Positions 6,311 to 7,549 of a stretch of DNA of 7,549 nt are shown here, piece after piece. The first letter of the stretch is position 1. Every line of letters begins with the position of its first letter. The translations under genes and the position numbers were made by a program. Source of the stretch: Pseudomonadota bacterium (GTDB lineage Bacteria > Pseudomonadota > Alphaproteobacteria > Rhizobiales > Hyphomicrobiaceae). Below the pieces are notes generated by a model, which saw nothing but the letters and a program-made list of their open reading frames with translations, was not told the DNA's origin and did not search any database. The DNA is taken from contig JAEZAW010000223.1 of the NCBI GenBank assembly GCA_023430315.1, forward strand, positions 1 to 7,549, written 5' to 3'.

Positions 6311-6359
6311 TACCAATTCTGTCGTTGCTGAAACATATCCCTCAGCGCTGCCATTGGTA
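6311..6359. promoter_or_regulatory. Inverted-repeat pair flanking the SDR promoter (candidate operator)
   Basis: TACCAAT at 6311-6317 and ATTGGTA at 6353-6359 are exact inverted copies, 42 bp centre to centre. Between them GCTGA (6327-6331) and TCAGC (6342-6346) form a second nested pair. The right outer arm overlaps the candidate -35 of the minus-strand SDR gene and the left arm lies just past the expected transcript start, which would suit a repressor. No regulator gene lies next to it in the window. Confidence 0.35.
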
Positions 6360-6360
6360 A
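6332..6360 (-). promoter_or_regulatory. Candidate promoter of the SDR pair
   Basis: On the minus strand TTACCA (6360-6355) and TATGTT (6337-6332) are exactly 17 bases apart, each with 4 of 6 consensus matches. Transcription would begin near 6325 and leave a leader of about 40 bases before the ATG at 6283. Confidence 0.4.
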
Positions 6361-6418
6361 GCAGGGGGAACTGGAGCCGTTGCGCCCTTCTCGCGCGGCA
6401 GGGCAGCCCATATCCAGG

Positions 6419-6446
6419 TTGACACGCCAATACCGACAGACAAGAT
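6419..6446 (+). promoter_or_regulatory. Candidate promoter of the TctC-like gene
   Basis: A perfect -35 hexamer TTGACA at 6419-6424 is followed after 16 bases by CAAGAT (6441-6446), a weak -10 that keeps the second A and the final AT. The predicted leader is about 48 bases. The rest of 6361-6500 shows no other element I can name. Confidence 0.4.
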
Positions 6447-6500
6447 GCAACATCCAAGCGCTGGGAAACACGGCGCATGTTGATCTAGGGAGAAGACCAG

Positions 6501-7549
6501 ATGAAGAGGCTCGCATACCTCGCTGCTGCCGCTATGGCGCTCCTGCCTGCACCTGTTGCGCTGGCGGAATGGAAGCCTTCAAAAGCCGTCGAATTCGTGG
6601 TGACGGCCGGGGCCGGCGGCGGCACGGATATCTTCGCGCGCGCAGTGCAGGCTGCCGTTCAGAAGAACAATCTCATGAGCCAGCCGATCATCGTCACGAT
6701 CAAGGGTGGTGGTTCCGGCGCCGAAGGCTACGTCTACACCAAATCTGCCGAGGGCGATCCACACAAGCTCGTATTCGGCACGCACAACATGTACGTGCTG
6801 CCACTCGCGGCCAAGGTCGCGTTCACGCACAGGGACCTCACGCCGATTGCCGCGATGGTGTTCGACGAGTTCATGATCTGGGTGAAAGGCGACAGCCCGA
6901 TCAAGGATGCTAAGGGTTTCGTCGAAGCCGTGAAGGCCAAGGGTGGCCAATGGAAGATGGCGGGAGCGCAGTCGAAAGACTCCGACGAGCTGATCACCAA
7001 GCTGCTCGACAAGGCGATTGGCGCGAAGATCATCTATGTGCCGTACAAGTCCGGCGGTGAGGCCGACGTCCAGCTCTCGGGTGGCCACCTCGACAGCCAC
7101 GTCAACAACCCGGCCGAGTCCGTCGGCAACTGGAAGGCGGGCAAGGTTCGGCCGCTCTGCGTCTTCAATCGAGAGACGCTGGCGGCAGGCCCCAAAGTCA
7201 CGGAGACACAAGCCTGGTCGGACATTCCGACCTGCAGGTCGCAAGGCATCGCCATCGATCAGTTCCAGCAGCCGCGCATCGCGTCCTTGCCGGGCAAGGT
7301 GCCAGCCGAAGCTGTGGCCTTCTATCAGGATCTGCTGCGTAAGGTCGCCGAGACACCCGAGTGGAAGGAGTACGTTGCCCGCACGGCCCAGTCGGGTCGC
7401 GTGCTGATTGGCGGCGACCTCACGAAGTTCATCGATGGGGACTACGCGCGCTTCCAGGCCGTGTTCAAGGAAGAAGGCTGGCTGGTCCAGTACATCGCCG
7501 ACGAGGCACATCGGGGCGACGGACCATCGCTCGTCAGTCGCCTCGTTTG
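6501..7549 (+). CDS. TctC/Bug-family periplasmic solute-binding protein, 3' end cut by window edge
   Basis: 349 codons read without a stop. Family role: captures a carboxylate in the periplasm and hands it to a TctA/TctB-type tripartite tricarboxylate transporter; many copies are orphans. The signal peptide is residues 1 to about 22 (MKRL front, Ala/Leu core, VALA before Glu23), with no lipobox. Family landmarks: TAGAGGGTDIFAR at 35-47 and KGGGSGAEGY at 68-77, the two ligand-contacting loops; VPYKSGGEADVQLSGGHLD at 180-198; and the C-terminal pattern AETPEWKEYV with FKEEGWL (322-328). The only two cysteines, Cys220 and Cys245, could form a disulfide. The reading frame goes on at least 21 residues past the point near 328 where many relatives end. 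GGGAG at 6488-6492, eight bases upstream, supports the ATG. Divergent from the two SDR genes, suggesting uptake and oxidation of the same compound. Ligand unknown. Confidence 0.9.
   Translation, partial: MKRLAYLAAAAMALLPAPVALAEWKPSKAVEFVVTAGAGGGTDIFARAVQAAVQKNNLMSQPIIVTIKGGGSGAEGYVYTKSAEGDPHKLVFGTHNMYVLPLAAKVAFTHRDLTPIAAMVFDEFMIWVKGDSPIKDAKGFVEAVKAKGGQWKMAGAQSKDSDELITKLLDKAIGAKIIYVPYKSGGEADVQLSGGHLDSHVNNPAESVGNWKAGKVRPLCVFNRETLAAGPKVTETQAWSDIPTCRSQGIAIDQFQQPRIASLPGKVPAEAVAFYQDLLRKVAETPEWKEYVARTAQSGRVLIGGDLTKFIDGDYARFQAVFKEEGWLVQYIADEAHRGDGPSLVSRLV

Noticed and set aside
6284..6478. N-terminal extension of the divergent SDR up to ATG 6478
   Set aside because: The added 65 residues resemble no SDR segment, cross the candidate promoter and inverted repeats, and a ribosome site precedes the ATG at 6283.
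6579..7511. 310-residue minus-strand open frame opposite the TctC-like gene
   Set aside because: Codon-phase shadow of a clear solute-binding protein; no family motif of its own.
1..7549. A novel defence, mobile or RNA-based system
   Set aside because: All substantial coding space is assigned to known metabolic or transport families; I found no direct-repeat array, transposase, integrase, toxin-antitoxin pair, tRNA or structured RNA.

Overview
The window is about 60% or more G+C and densely coded, with long spurious antisense reading frames under most real genes. Gene content (an Lrp/AsnC regulator beside a homodimeric-type pyruvate dehydrogenase E1 protein, a hmuTUV-type heme importer, FabG-like SDRs and a TctC/Bug-type solute-binding protein) best fits an alphaproteobacterium of the Hyphomicrobiales (rhizobial/Rhodoplanes/Bradyrhizobium-like). 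That placement is an inference from gene style; no rRNA or other marker gene is present.

Layout. (1) 1-1009, minus: N-terminal 336 residues of a thiamine-diphosphate E1 enzyme of the AceE/MdeB/transketolase-like group, cut by the left window edge. (2) 1134-1619, plus: a divergently transcribed Lrp/AsnC regulator; the 124-bp gap carries dyad sequences and a candidate promoter. The arrangement resembles the Pseudomonas mdeR/mdeAB locus for 2-oxobutyrate from methionine breakdown, so the regulator probably controls the E1 gene. (3) 1737-4552, minus: a compact hmuT-hmuU-hmuV operon (periplasmic heme-binding protein, permease, ATPase) with overlapping or nearly touching genes; hmuT starts at TTG behind a strong Shine-Dalgarno. 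Regulator and hmuV converge on a 117-bp gap with a weak hairpin. (4) 4802-6283, minus: two SDR genes 36 nt apart, likely one transcript. The downstream one has a complete catalytic set; the promoter-proximal one has a cofactor-binding glycine motif but lacks the Tyr-x-x-x-Lys motif. (5) 6501-7549, plus: a divergent gene for a TctC/Bug-type periplasmic solute-binding protein, cut by the right edge.

How the genes may work together: three modules appear side by side: a 2-oxoacid dehydrogenase with its own regulator, heme uptake for iron, and a carboxylate uptake/oxidoreduction unit (TctC-like protein with two SDRs sharing a 217-bp divergent control region). No gap between genes exceeds 300 bases. 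I see no RNA gene, insertion sequence, CRISPR array or phage gene, and nothing that makes a convincing new system; the points most worth checking are the degenerate SDR and the paired dyads in the two divergent promoter regions.
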